NCBI GenBank assembly: GCA_017591395.1
Contig: WEDG01007366.1
Span: forward strand, 1 to 64,000
DNA length: 64,000 nucleotides
Origin: Schistocephalus solidus
Taxonomy: Eukaryota > Platyhelminthes > Cestoda > Diphyllobothriidea > Diphyllobothriidae
Direction of reading: 5' to 3'
The translations under genes and the position numbers were made by a program. The notes beneath the pieces were generated by a model that ran no database searches, had not been told where the DNA came from, and worked only from the letters and a program-made list of their open reading frames with translations. Positions 33,611 through 44,500 of the stretch are shown here, one piece after another (position 1 is the stretch's first letter; each line of letters opens with the position of its first letter).

Positions 33611-36600
33611 ACTCTGCGTTAGATAGTTATGTAGAAAGGCGAGAGAGCGGCGGAGTACTGAGACTGAACATCGCACTTTCTCGGGGGACCCTGATGCTAG
33701 AGGACTCTGTAATTGAGTCCTTACATAGGCACAGTCAGATTCATTTAGCCCTTGGGAACCCAGTATCGAGTTCGTCCAGTGTGTGACCACAAGCAGGCAA
33801 ACAGTATGTCACGATAACCCCCGTTGTATTGGCAGGTGAATAAACGTCTTCTCACATGTAGACAGAAGGCTTTTATAGCGACCAAACAGGTCACAGCAGT
33901 GAAGCCGATAATCCCTACACAATTCCGATTCAACGTTGTACAGAGCAGGCCACTAATCTCTGGTAGGCTCCTCATGCCTCGTATGCAAGAATGAGGATTT
34001 GAGGAAGATAGAGGCCTTTACAACAAGAGTTGACCGTTTGATCTAAAATCTATCGCATACAGAAGGCCTCAGACAGTGAATGAGATAGCTACCGTTTGTC
34101 AAGACAAATTCTTCGACTGAAGCAATCCCTGTGGAGGCCCCAACAAATTTTTCGGGCGTTACCGACCCGTGTAGTATAAAGCACAGATACTAAAGCGCCC
34201 ACATGCTCGGTACTTGAGAAGTCTTAGCTCCAAGTACAATTTAAACCGGTTGCACAACGAATGTCTTGTGCTTGCGACGGTATTCCCAGCAACTGGTCAA
34301 TGGAGGACTCCAAAACCAAAAACACCAACCCCGGGAGGCAGCAATGATAGGCAGATCCCACTTCTTATGTTGACTGTCTCAACGTAATTACGTTAGTGTG
34401 GGAAAAGCCACAGTCCGTTAAACCCTGTGGATTCATATTGACGGACTCCCTAGATAATACCAGCGTTTTTTAACATATCAGCGCATATGCACTTCTTATA
34501 AACTCTATCGGAAAACTAGTAGATAGACAAAAAGACATTTTGTGCCTAGATATTAAAACAGGTCGCTGCAAGCGGCCGGGGCAGAAATGCGTCACCGACG
34601 CATGCTCCCACGTCTCGACCTGCTGCGAGGCCCAGATTGCCAAACAATAAGGCGACTTGAACACATTTACACCTAATAGTATGCCGAGATAGAGAGATCA
34701 CTCAGATTTCTCTGGAAAAAGTATGTGGAACGATTTGGACGAGATGCAATACTACCTATCGTCCTCTGTTACCAATACCAAATCTCGACAACTGGACTGT
34801 TTTCATCACTAAACCTTCAACGCACTATCCTTCAGAATGACGCCTTCTACTACAGTTAAACAGCGCGTTATATGCGTCCAGAATAACCACATGCATTCAC
34901 ATAATCGGCTACTGTGGCTACACACTACGCTCCGAATCTATGGGCAGACGATCCACCGTCAAACCTCTTACCCTGAAGGCTACCATCCCTCATCGACGAA
35001 AGTATGCCAGCATGTAATCTGTTCACTCGGAAATATGTTGTGAACAAGCGAAAACTCTAACAGCAATTGGCAAACCTACTTGAGCTTATTTTTTTTATTG
35101 GAGGGGGGGTGGTGCACCACACGGCTCCCGTGCAACCTACAGATACAAAGTACCGATCGCACTTGTTTGACAGTTTACGCAGCGCACGCATTCGGAGCAT
35201 TTAGCAGGCTAGGGTCAGTGTATTCCATACGAGGACAGTCAGAGTTGCCACAGTCTTCCGAACTTCACCAACCTAGAAAGTTATCAACTTAGTGCTAGAC
35301 CAAACAGTGCGCTTAGCAGGCAGTTAATAAAACTGATAGACAGGGGGGGGAGAAAATTGGAACGTCAACTTCTGACTAAGCAAAAGTTAGCTGCCAGTTG
35401 TACCCTAGGGCCGTGAGAGCTCTGGCATCTGAATCCGGGTCAGTTTTCCAGTAGCATTGGAATTAAGCTCTGCTAGTCGAGTTACGGGCGTATGTACACT
35501 TTTGGCCGTGATCGGACATGCACAAATAGGTGAAAACTGTGTTTTGCCGTCCTATAGGACATGTTATGTTCTTCGTAGGTATAACTTGTCGACTGTAAAT
35601 ACGACCTAGTTTCTATCGTCCGTTGAGTGGCGGAATTGCCCAATTCAGTGCACATCGCAGAAGACAAGCTGAGAAAAGGACCGATCAAATTTAGCCGAAA
35701 TTGAAGGTTGGGCTTGCGCTAGGGCACGCCCAATACGCGCAAAGGAAATGCACGCCCGAGAGAGAAAAAAATATCCTCTGGTGAAGTACTCAATTGAGTC
35801 AGAGGTTCAGGGCTGAAATTACGCATATGTATCGGAGATAACGGTAAACAAATGTATATAAGGAAACGAGCACAATTATAGAGGGAGAGAGAGAGAGCAG
35901 TCAAGTACAAGTTTGCGCCAGCAGGACTGGCCCGTTAACTAGTATGAAAGACTGACAGTTCGTAAGGTCAGATAAAAAACAGGTGCACACAACAATTAAA
36001 ACGGGGACAGAGGGGGGAGTGCGGTGCAGGAAAAAATTTGTAAAATGCAAACAGGAAGTTGGAAAAAATTGGAAAAAGAGAAAAGAAGAGGAGAAGAACA
36101 TGAATCACGGGACGAATGGCGGCCTTGGATGAAAGTGGATTTCAGTTTCTTAGCCGCATCCAGTGACGTATTCTGAAATGTAAAAGAGAATGCATACATA
36201 ACGCATGAAGTTAAAAAGGAAAAACTGGGCGGTCTGTCACCATTATGCTGCTATCCGTCAAGTGCCTCTTTATGCTATTTTTTTAAGGCTGGCGAGGTAG
36301 GAACGTTTGAAAAATAGGTCATTTATTGGAAAAATGTGAAAGGCTCGATAGACCTCAGTGCCATCTAACTCATGAAATGTCATCCTCGAAATTTAAGGTG
36401 ATAGTATGGCACACGTTTGAAGTTATTAATTATGTTTTTGAACTGAATTGAGGCGCACCAAGCTGGTAACTAAGGAAGAGTTTAGTTCAGATAGGTTTAT
36501 TGAAGGCAAAACTGGACAAAATAAGGCCAAATGGAGCCAAATCCGGCGTTTCTTGATTCCCAGGTGTTTTCTTACACTATTGCACTTTCTGGAGAAAACC

Positions 36601-38209
36601 TTCTTGTTTGTGTGCGTTGTACTATAAACGAATATTAATACGAGCTAGGAATTTTTTTAATATATGCCTTTAGAGAACGGAAAAATTGATATTGCGCTCA
36701 CGAAAATTTGGTAAACGGAGATAGGAGAAACCGCATTATTTTCGGTAAAACAAGGAGGGATTTAGTTGTAAAAATCCAGTTTTGGACATTTGTGACGTCT
36801 TATGCAAAAAACTCACTAATAGACTTGTGTGAGTATATTTTATTTTACCACACCGATAATTTGGATTTTAAACAAGCAAATATACGAAAAATCGTCACGT
36901 GCCGTCATTTTTCTTTGTCACGCCGTACGCAGTTGAATATCAACGAATGCCGTAAATTGAAACGGGAAGGACGGAAGATTAACATTACTTCACAAAATCT
37001 TAGTGCATTTGCCATCTTAAAAGTGGGCAGAAAAGTAAGCAAACATAGCGAAAAACGCTCCAATAGAACGAAATAAGTGAGTTCTTTCTTTTTCGGCAGA
37101 CATTGTATCCGTTATTTTCAGCAAATTCGAAAAACCGGTCGAAAGTCAACATTTTTTCCTTGACTAGATCTTTGAAAACGGTTAAGCACGCAGACATTCG
37201 ACAACGAAATATACAATTAGTGTTTTTTAAAGAGGTAACTTGATTTTAATTTTTTTAAATGTTAAATTTTAAATTGCTCTTAGGCCTATTAAGTGCCAAA
37301 TTATGATGTGGGCGTATATTCTTCTCGGCAACGAGTTTTCATGTTTGGCTGAGTCTACAAATATGGCCCAAGCGGCCATCAGCATTAGACTGTCTCAGAA
37401 CTCACTAATTCCGTAAATGCCTTGAAGAAATATCTTATTTTGAAGGTTTTGATAATCACACAAAAGAATCTACATTTATGGGAAGAGAGAAAACGCAGAA
37501 AAATGTGAAGTATTTACCACCATTTCAAGGACGATCTGACACTCATCGCAATCGAACACCCCAAATACTTATGATAAAATGTAACAAAAGGAAAGTACTC
37601 TTAATATTCATAAATTGTTACGTTTAAGATTTTACCTAACCATTTTATTTAAATTTATTAGTCACTGACCGGCCTTTCAGCAGATCATCTTATGAAATAC
37701 TTTAGTTTTGTGACGTCCCTGCCGGCGCATTCAAGCGAAAATGTGTTTGCCTTCGTCAAACACATCTTAAAGAATGTATAAACGGACGAAGAACCCGCCA
37801 ATTCTCGTGAAACCGAGTTTGAATATATCCTCGAAATTTAGGCTGCTTGGTAACGACCATGAAATCGCATGGATTCCATGAGGTAGCGCAGTTACTGTAT
37901 CTTCCCACTGAGTATGCGCACTTTCGCGAGACACCAAAAGGCTTTCAACTAGGCTGATACTCCGAAACAATCCTGATCGAAGATGACCAGAGCATGAACG
38001 CCAACAGTTTGAAGAAGTAAGGGTTAAGATTAGTTAAGATGCATATAAGTCGGTCGGTTGGATGCGACACTTCGCGTTTTGGAAATGGTTAGGGTAAGAC
38101 ATTTGAAGAGGAACCCCTCCACCCAACAGAAATACCTAGAATTTAGCGCAAGGGGTTTCTATGCCCATGTGTTCTATGGTGCTTAACTGGTGTTTTTTGG
38201 CAGAATTGA
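33611..38209. other. unassigned 4.6 kb
   Basis: No recognised gene, RNA or repeat. A 122-codon plus-strand frame at 36708-37076 is Lys/Arg-rich with no motif. A short GA run (35883-35896) and a G run (35342-35350) are present. Confidence 0.35.
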
Positions 38210-38335
38210 GTGATACATTCGAAACCAATTGTGAAAAGTTCACAGACCTCGGTGGGATTCAAACCCGCCCTAAACGCTTGAGCTATGGGGCCCCACTGGG
38301 AAGCTTGAGTTTAATCACGCCTGCCAATCGGCCGA
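38210..38335 (-). repeat. tRNA-like repeat, second SINE type (minus)
   Basis: The minus strand has GGGCCCCATAGCTCAAGCG (box A-like) and GCGGGTTTGAATCCCACCG (box B-like). The head differs from the main SINE family, and an inverted relative lies at 38495-38605. Confidence 0.55.
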
Positions 38336-38494
38336 AAAATTATGCAATTAATTAGGCGAACCAGATAGACATCTGGTGGCTTCTGGACTGATTGCTTGAG
38401 GAACCCTGCTGCGGCAGTCACCTTACTGTACCAAAATTAGCGGATTCCATAGGTTGCAGTAGGTTGGGCGGGTAACTACGCCAATGGGATTAAA

Positions 38495-38605
38495 CTCACT
38501 GCTCCCGGTTGGGCTTTTTACCGCCCATGGTTAGAACGCCTTGCCTTTGCTGTCGTGTGTTGGAATCCCACCGAGGCTGCCGAGTTTTATTCACCAATTG
38601 GGTAA
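38495..38605 (+). repeat. tRNA-like repeat, second SINE type (plus)
   Basis: GGTTAGAACGCCTTGCC and TGTTGGAATCCCACCGAGGC correspond to the head of 38210-38335 on the opposite strand, diverged. Confidence 0.5.
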
Positions 38606-39059
38606 CATAAATTGCAGTGCTTAGTCAAATATCGAAAGTGACGATAATCGGAAGTTAGGTCGAAATTGACACGAGACAAATACAAGTCGGCAGTACGGCC
38701 TCGTAGTTTGCTGGAATTGGTTAGTAACACACAAAATGAAAGTCGAGGTGGTGCTTGAAACAGGTAACATGGGGTTCAGGACACTTGAAACGGATTAAGC
38801 TATAAGTATGTTTCTGGAGATCCCGGATACATAAGTTACGTAAAGGAGCTCGTAAAGTTACGCTAAAAGGCTGATATGATGCAGGATGTGGTCGCCTGGC
38901 TGATTATCTAACCCTTGCGAACGAAGATGCCTACAACACGTTGGGTACAGGGACAGTGACTTGCGTGTGAATTAGTGTAGTAGACCTATGTAGCATCTAC
39001 CGCACGCTTTCATCCGTCACCCAACGCTGGGCGGGTTCGCGTGTGATGGAGCGGAGAGG
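38606..39059. repeat. mostly unassigned; dispersed repeat R3 piece at the end
   Basis: CAGGGACAGTGACTTGCGTG and GTAGTAGACCTATGTAGC with CGCACGCTTTCATCC at 38950-39025 correspond to the 55255-55370 copy (CAGGGACGGTAACGTGCG; GTAGTAGACTTGCGCAG). The rest is unassigned. Confidence 0.5.
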
Positions 39060-40020
39060 TGGGGTGATAAGGGTTAAACCGTGGTGTTTCGCTGATTATT
39101 TTTAATGGATGGGTATATGACCGAGTAGGCCAGCCATGCAGCGACCGAATACGCGTAGGCAGAGGGAACAGCTAAGGCGTGCGCGACAGGTGCTCCTGGC
39201 AATGGTTCGCCAGTGGTTTCCATTCGCAAATGACCGACCGGGCTGATGCATGACATGACCAGTGGCAGTATGAATTGGTAGCTGTGGTGCTGATGAGGCT
39301 GGTGGAGGGGAGGAGGGTTGTAGTGCTGGATATGGGGAGTTTTTGGAAGCGCGAGGTGGGTTAGCATGTCGAAATTACTGTGAATCCCGCGGTCGTGGAT
39401 ACGCGTGGCTGAACAGGTTCATCCGGTGACTGAATGTGCGTGTACAATGGCAGTAACCGAGGAGGGTGCAGCGAGTGTAAGTCGGGGTTTCAGGCGTTGG
39501 TTCACCGGGTTCAGAACGATGGAATAAAGATACGGTCGGAGGGAGGATAGGTTGGGATCCAGTCCACATCGCTGGTGGTGAGGGTGTAGTTTGGTGGGGC
39601 ATCAGGAGTGTTGTCAGTGCATTGAGTTCAAAAATATCCGATAAGGCCGATTAGTGGGCGAAAACAGAGTGGACATGACGGAAAGAGTTGGATATTGGTG
39701 ACGTGGGTCGCAGGTGCTTGAGACTTTGTCTTTTGTCTTTGGTAGCGGAGATCTGATCGGCTTCGTAGATGGCTGCTCCAGTCTTCCCCACTCTTCTCGG
39801 CTAATTTTCCAACGCTTTAGGAGCCCTCAGGAGTTTCTTGTATAAAATTTTTGTCCTTGTCAGCAAGCACCAGTACCGACCGCCTTGAAATCCTAGGGGT
39901 GTTCATGCTGCCAAGTTGGGAGCAGAACTGTCTATCAGCCGAGGGCCACCATGCTTGTAGACTTTGGCCGGGATTGCATCGGATCGCAGTGCTTTCCAGC
40001 TGGAGGACTCTTGTACGGCA
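39060..40020 (-). pseudogene. LINE-4 fragment: RT start and C2H2 tails (deleted inside)
   Basis: The minus strand begins with WKALRSDAIPAKVYKHGGPR, the block just before the RT fingers of RTE/CR1-type flatworm LINEs (usual form GKAPGSDAIPAE-YKHGGP). The RT core is missing. Downstream comes RTFSHRMNLFSH (39375-39602) and then a second partial tail, SPVGHLRMETTGEPLPGAP (39074-39367). Two C2H2-type tails in a row imply a duplicated or nested 3' end. All frames are broken. Confidence 0.55.
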
Positions 40021-40662
40021 AAGGAGACACAAGAACTAGAACGAGGGCTTTATTCGCCCAACGTTTCGGATTCGAACTTAAATCTATAAACAGAGACAGA
40101 ATCAGGTAGTGGTGGTGATTCGCACAGGTGTTGCAGTATTTATGGGAGATGGTTGATATACCACCGCATGACAACCAAAAATTGACAGCTCCAAGATTCA
40201 TTTACCACAAAGCCTTAGGAACTGGTGTCGGTCCTGCCAATGCTACGTGGTTGGTCAGCTGCGTCCAGAGTAGGTTTCCAGTTTATCTGAGATATAGTTG
40301 CCTAGCTCACAGTTGCATAAAAGAACGGCAGTGAAGTGGAGGAAAAGTTGCTGAGTTAAAATAGTTTCGGCGGTCGCTTAGATATAATAACTGCTACCCG
40401 CATAACTTCGGCAACAAGTGCATACGTCGATAGGAACCGGGCACACATCCAAGTTCAAGGACTGGATTTGCGACAGTGGCAAACACGGGCGCGTAACTTA
40501 AGATTATTTCATGCACTGTGGCATGTTGGTCCTTTATCTGACGGCCTTACCAGCCATTGATGTCGACCTGTCCTCGGACAACCTCATTGCTCATGTAGCC
40601 CATCTCGTCATGGGTTTTCAAAAATTGTACGAAGGAAACTAACTAACACACTTTTCTTTTAG
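40021..40662. other. PLE-like 3' tail candidate, then unassigned
   Basis: On the minus strand 40035-40075 reads TTCGAATCCGAAACGTTGGG then CGAATAAAGCCCTCG. I associate this kind of sequence with 3' ends of Penelope-like elements, but the link is weak. The remaining 500 bases hold nothing recognised. Confidence 0.3.
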
Positions 40663-41048
40663 GTGTTACAGGGGCTCTAGGTGGATCTGCGTCATCAGTT
40701 TACATACTTAAACGGCTGCTGCCGGTGTTTCCTTTGTCCTTGATGGTAAAATCAAGAAAAATTACGAATACTCTCCCGAGGCTTCTGTTTCTGTTCAAGG
40801 AAATCCAATTCTCTCAAGTGCACGGACTCAGTAACAGCATCCTGTCATTAAAATACACTTGCATTTCTTTAATGTACAACTTTTTCTATATTCACAGGCA
40901 TCTTGTTTCTATTCTCAGTAGCATGCCAGTTGTTCTAGATGCATGCAAGTATATTCTAAGGTATGAGGGGTTCTCGCATAGCGAAATAAAACCAGTTACC
41001 AAGCTAACTTATGACAGCATACGGATAATTCTTCAAGAAGCACTGGAA
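40663..41048 (+). CDS. unassigned plus-strand exon candidates
   Basis: Two exon-like pieces. 40663-40745 lies between TTTCTTTTAG and GTAAAA and reads GALGGSASSVYILKRLL. 40898-41048 lies between ATATTCACAG and GTAAGT and reads LDACKYILRYEGFSHSEIKP. The phases do not join directly, so a piece is missing or one is false. No family recognised. The pair would converge on the WDR26 gene. A readthrough frame of 127 codons (40725-41108) contains both and could be the simpler reading. Confidence 0.25.
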
Positions 41049-41225
41049 GTAAGTAAAACTTTAAAAAATGACAGTACGCGCTTTAAAATAGTAGAACAGA
41101 AGGCGTAAATTACTACAGTCGATAATAAATGACAGCCGTCACTGGGGGCAGAATGCTACCCTAACTGAATCGATTAGATACCGGATTCTGAACTCACCAG
41201 CATTAGAAGCACTTTTAAGTAATCG

Positions 41226-41231
41226 TTTATT
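41226..41231 (-). terminator. candidate polyadenylation signal AATAAA
   Basis: AATAAA on the minus strand about 280 bases downstream of the predicted WDR26 stop. Position is plausible for a 3' UTR end; there is no direct evidence of use. Confidence 0.35.
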
Positions 41232-41508
41232 TTTTGCTAGACAGCATTTTGAAGGATTTTAATCGAGGTTAGGCACCTACAGAACCATAAGTAAATACAC
41301 TTTACGAGTTGTTGCGCGCCGGAGACCCGTCCAATAACCAAGCTGAGACCCAAGGGTTCAGACGAGTCCAAGGATGTACATAGCTATGCAATTTTTTTTA
41401 AACTGCGGATAGCGTATGGAGTAGTTAAAAAATGATTCCAGATACGGTAAAGAGCGAGGTAGTATTTGTTGGTGCACCACTATCGGGGCCCGTTCCTCAA
41501 TTTAAAGG

Positions 41509-41514
41509 TCATTG
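41509..41514 (-). CDS. WDR26: WDR26 exon 11 (Gln-stop), candidate
   Basis: Following a 144-nt GC-AG intron, the acceptor TTCTCCTCCTTAG is directly followed by CAA TGA in the right phase, giving a C-terminus of IWAPQ. Vertebrate WDR26 has a short divergent tail here. The acceptor has a good pyrimidine tract, but so short a final coding piece needs transcript support. Confidence 0.45.
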   Translation of the reverse strand, partial: Q

Positions 41515-44500
41515 CTAAGGAGGAGAACGACCAAATGAAAAAAAAAGATGTGGTGACCGTGCGGGAGGTGAGAGGAAGAAAGCCACACCAACAATAGGGA
41601 ATATGCTATCAAAAACACGAGAGCAACAAGGTAGGATAAACAGAGAGTACTGACTTGCTGGAGCCCAGATGCGTATCTCGCCCTCATCATTTACGGTGGC
41701 CAACATGGTGGGAAGAGCGGGATTCCAGCTGGCACAGGTGACTGGGTGCTCGCCGGTAGCCGCCATTGAAGAGTATATGGGACGCGCGCCAGAAGAAAGG
41801 TGCCAAAGATGAAGGAAACCGTCTGAGGACAACACGAATAAAAAAGAGGTCAAAGTATATAAGAAGAGTATGTGTGCATAGTCTGCCAAACAATTATAAG
41901 GCCAGCCGTCTGTCGCAATAATTTTGACAGTTATGCGTAGATCGATCCGATCGTCCACACGAGGGAGTAGAAGGTAACAAACTTTAATGCAAACAAGGTT
42001 TCTTTTTGCAAAACCGTTGCTATAATATTAACTGTACCAAGGATATGAGAAGCCCATTTCGCAGTAGAATTTAAAAATAACGCTTATCCACGGTATATAT
42101 CAAACCTGCAAATCATGTCTCGCTCAAGTATCCAAGACTTGCTGGATAGCCCACTTCAGTTCATTGTTCGACTGATAGGTTCGACTGCCGCAACATGCAC
42201 ACCCTCTCATTGAGTTTCGATTGGGTTAGGATAAGGTTCAGAGACAGTCAGATCGTCGTATCAAATTGGTTGTTTCCCGGCAGTTTCGTCCTGCGGGCCG
42301 TACTTATAGTACCGGCGTCTTGGTGAAACACCATACCTCTGTACTGGATTCTACGCTGCAGCATTCGAGGGAGAGGTTTCTGAAGGCCTGACTGAGCATT
42401 CCGGTTACCACGGAAGAACAATTTCAACTTCTTACGCGAAAAAAAGTTCTCCGTCAACGAAGGTCACTGTTCAGGAAGCAGCAAAATCGCAAGCGAGGTT
42501 GCAGACAGTGAATCCGTGTGAAATTCGCAGAAATATCCACACCCGGAATACGTGTGTAACGGCGCAACGAGCCATAAGTGAACACCTAGATGAGGTAACG
42601 GTGCATCCCCATGCAAGGGGTGTAGACGGTACACTAGGTTAAGAAAGTAAGCGTAGAAAGAGAAGAGGCCTTAAGCAGCAGAGAGCAAGTCTATATCACA
42701 AAAGGATAGTTTAGTAAGAATGGCCTGGTAAAAAGGACAGGAGAATAAGAAAGCCTCACCCGAGTAAAAAATATGACCTTCCGCATAATTGCAGGAATGG
42801 TAAATCTTCCTGTGTGTCCTAACCCAAACCTTAGTCCTAGTCTTAATTCTAGCCATACCCATAACACTACAACTAGCAATGGCCCTGACCTTTAAACTAA
42901 CCCCAAACTCTAAACCGAAACCTAAGGCATCTGGAATTCGGCACAAAGCCATCTGTATTGAGGGAGGTTCCTGGGGTCATGTCCTGTTAAAGGGATCATG
43001 TAGTTATTCCCTACCGAGAGTTGTATCCCAACACAGGCGTAACCCACTCTCAGCTTGAATAACGGAGCCACCAAACATCGATACAAGGTTAGGGCTAACA
43101 AAGATTGGTCGATAGGTAGTAGGTGTCTTTTCGGGTTTTTGCCGGAACAGCCCTAACTAGCGCGCTTCCAAAACGCAGAAGCGTAGCCAAACTGGATGAA
43201 CAAAGGTAGCAGTATCGGTGGTGCGCAAAACGATCAGCGCATCGACTCATCTGTGATGAGAAGTGGACTGAAGTATGACAACGCCACGCGTTTACTTCAG
43301 GAGAAAACAAGACTAAAAGAACTGCGATTAAATACAGGTCAACGAACAGAAACAAAAAAACCGACCCACATAGGTAACAATTTGCATGGTTATTCAAGCC
43401 AAGAACGAACAGAAGATCCTTGTGTAGAAATTCTTTGCGTGCGCACGCGAGCTTCTCGCTATGCCGGTAGGCCGCACTGCCAATAATTGCGCCTAGGTTG
43501 CCGACCTTACACGACAGTTCGACGGTCGTAGTCCGACTATGTCCACCGTATGCTCAACGGAAGGGTGGTGCAGGGACGGTGACTCGCGCGTGGATTATTT
43601 TTAAGTGATGGTAGCCTTGCGCTGCAGCTACTGCACTCTCTCCTCCTCCCTACTAGGGCCCGTTGTCATGACAGAGTCAAAAATACCGGAGGCGGGAGAG
43701 GACGCAGGTGGCTGGCGCCGCCGAAACTGCCCTTTGGTGTAGCCCCACACCTGGCTCGGATCCAACGGAGTGGGAGTGCCATAAAGGACACATAAAGAAA
43801 GAGCCATTGCAGCCTGAATCTCAGTCCGCCAGTCAGCCAATCCACACAAAACACACACTGGGCTGACCACGCGGTCCGAGTTATCCCGTCAGTTGACAAC
43901 CTTCCAAACCCCGGCTTTGAGCGCACCGTGATAGTTTCAAGCACGTCAGATTGTTTAAAGTGAATAAAATGCGCAGAGCTGTTGACTTCACTCTCTTCCC
44001 ATCCCTGCAATCAGACCACCGTCCGAGCCGGACAGTTGTTTGATGTGGGAGTGGGTGCAGCTGCTGGTGACTTCGTCTACGTTAACTACGTACATGACCT
44101 GCCCCCCCAAACACAAGCACCAGGATTTCGCACAACAGGGGGTTGAACGGATAACATCTCACATGTGCGAGATAGTCAGAGGTCACGTTAAGAAGGAGCC
44201 ATTGCAGCCTGACTCTCAGAATACCAGTCAGCCACTCCACACAACACACATTGGATTGACTGCGAGGTCTGAGTGGAATTTTCAGCTGGCTACCTTCCAA
44301 CCCACGTCGCTTATCAGGTAAATAAACAAATATGGCAACATTAGCAGGTGGCACAGAGGTAAAATAATGGATTATGTGCGCGACAGAGACGTACCTTCAC
44401 TACCGCTAGCGACAAAATCCTCATTTATTCCCCCTATTGTGGAGGTGAGCTTGTAGATGTCCTGCTTGAATCCGGCAAACTGCTGCAGCATCCCAAGTGA

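Larger units (their letters stand above)
41823..44394. other. WDR26 intron 9-10: repeats, otherwise unassigned
   Basis: Holds dispersed repeat R3 (43555-43890, 44190-44275). The 41823-43554 part has no recognised feature; a C/T/A-rich tract near 42820-42930 looks like a decayed short repeat. Confidence 0.4.

Noticed and set aside
36708..37076. 122-residue basic protein
   Set aside because: No motif, AT-rich codons and no splice or transcript evidence; likely chance.
42815..42935. Telomere-like repeats (CCTAACCC, CTAACCCC)
   Set aside because: Only scattered near-matches with no regular unit; a decayed C/T/A-rich tract explains it.
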